Shown one piece after another: positions 63,603-64,000 of a stretch of 64,000 nt of DNA. The number at the start of each line of letters is the position of its first letter. The first letter of the stretch is position 1. The stretch spans positions 868,001 to 932,000 of the forward strand of contig CM050665.1 in assembly GCA_027574665.1 (NCBI GenBank), read 5' to 3'. The position numbers and the translations under genes are program-made. The notes beneath the pieces are model-generated. The model ran no database searches, had not been told where the DNA came from, and worked only from the letters and a program-made list of their open reading frames with translations. This DNA comes from Rhynochetos jubatus (Eukaryota; Chordata; Aves; Eurypygiformes; Rhynochetidae).

Positions 63603-64000
63603 CCACTGGATCAGGCGTGATGGCAGGAGGGACAAAGACTCCCTGGCCCCAGGGGAGGAGGTCTTAGCAAAAACAGGCTGGAAAAGGGCAGCACAGCTAC
63701 AGGCAAGTGCTGGGACCCGCCCCACACAGTGTCACACCAGCTGCCTTCCAGGTGGGCTCAGTTCCACCTGGCTGAGAGAGGTGGCCTCTCGGCTGGCCCA
63801 GGGAGCGGATCTGGGTGTCCCAGCACCCGTGTTGGCACAAGAGCCGTGCAGCTGCACAAGGGCCTGGCTGGCACTGAGCAAGGTCTCTGTCTGCAGCGTC
63901 AGCGGTGGAGCAGCCATGCTCCAGGCTTTGCTCCTTTCCCAGGAGCATCAGGCACAAGTGGGATCTCCTTTGGTAGCAGCTTGCAGCTGGGAGGTTTCTC

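Noticed and set aside
38391-64000. CDH22 coding exons expected after SLC35C2 by human gene order
   Set aside because: No cadherin prodomain, furin-site or EC-domain exon could be recognised in any frame; only the noncoding context is compatible.

Overview
The window is nuclear DNA from a bird. Five or six CR1 LINE fragments, avian LTR-type interspersed repeats, very short introns and CpG-island promoters all point to a gene-dense, GC-rich (microchromosome-like) avian region. The sequence does not fix the species. The LTR-type repeats hint at a non-galliform bird, but that is inference.

Layout. (1) 1-2314, minus: the 5' part of ZNFX1, an interferon-induced dsRNA-sensing helicase; the rest lies beyond the left edge. 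(2) 2315-2814: a 500-bp GC-rich divergent promoter with two interferon-type (ISRE/IRF) elements. (3) 2815-8818, plus: complete DDX27 (DEAD-box helicase of ribosome biogenesis), 21 coding exons and 757 codons, with a young CR1 in intron 6. (4) 10332-12605, minus: complete SNRPB (SmB'), 7 coding exons and 240 codons, tail-to-tail with DDX27. (5) 12606-13266: a second divergent CpG-island promoter, shared by SNRPB and ELMO2. (6) 18688-34470, plus: complete ELMO2 coding region (720 codons, or 732 with a 36-nt microexon), after a 5.4-kb 5' intron. (7) 34474-35300: a poly-C run, then a CpG island placed like the next gene's promoter. (8) about 35787-38390, plus: collinear, frameshifted exon remnants of SLC35C2, read here as a decayed gene in its ancestral position after ELMO2. 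(9) 38.4-64 kb: no coding exon recognised. It holds CR1 and LTR-type fragments, a G-rich minisatellite, a purine-rich tract and several AT-rich islands that look like conserved noncoding elements. By human gene order this could be the 5' flank or first intron of CDH22, but no CDH22 exon was found.

The intact genes serve ribosome biogenesis (DDX27), splicing (SNRPB), engulfment and Rac signalling (ELMO2) and innate immunity (ZNFX1). They do not form a pathway; what they share is promoters. The observations most worth following are the SLC35C2 remnants, the interferon elements in the ZNFX1/DDX27 promoter, the ELMO2 microexon, the ZNFX1 75-bp coding repeat and the twin CR1 copies. All exon boundaries were read by eye from splice consensus, phase and remembered protein families; no alignment was run.
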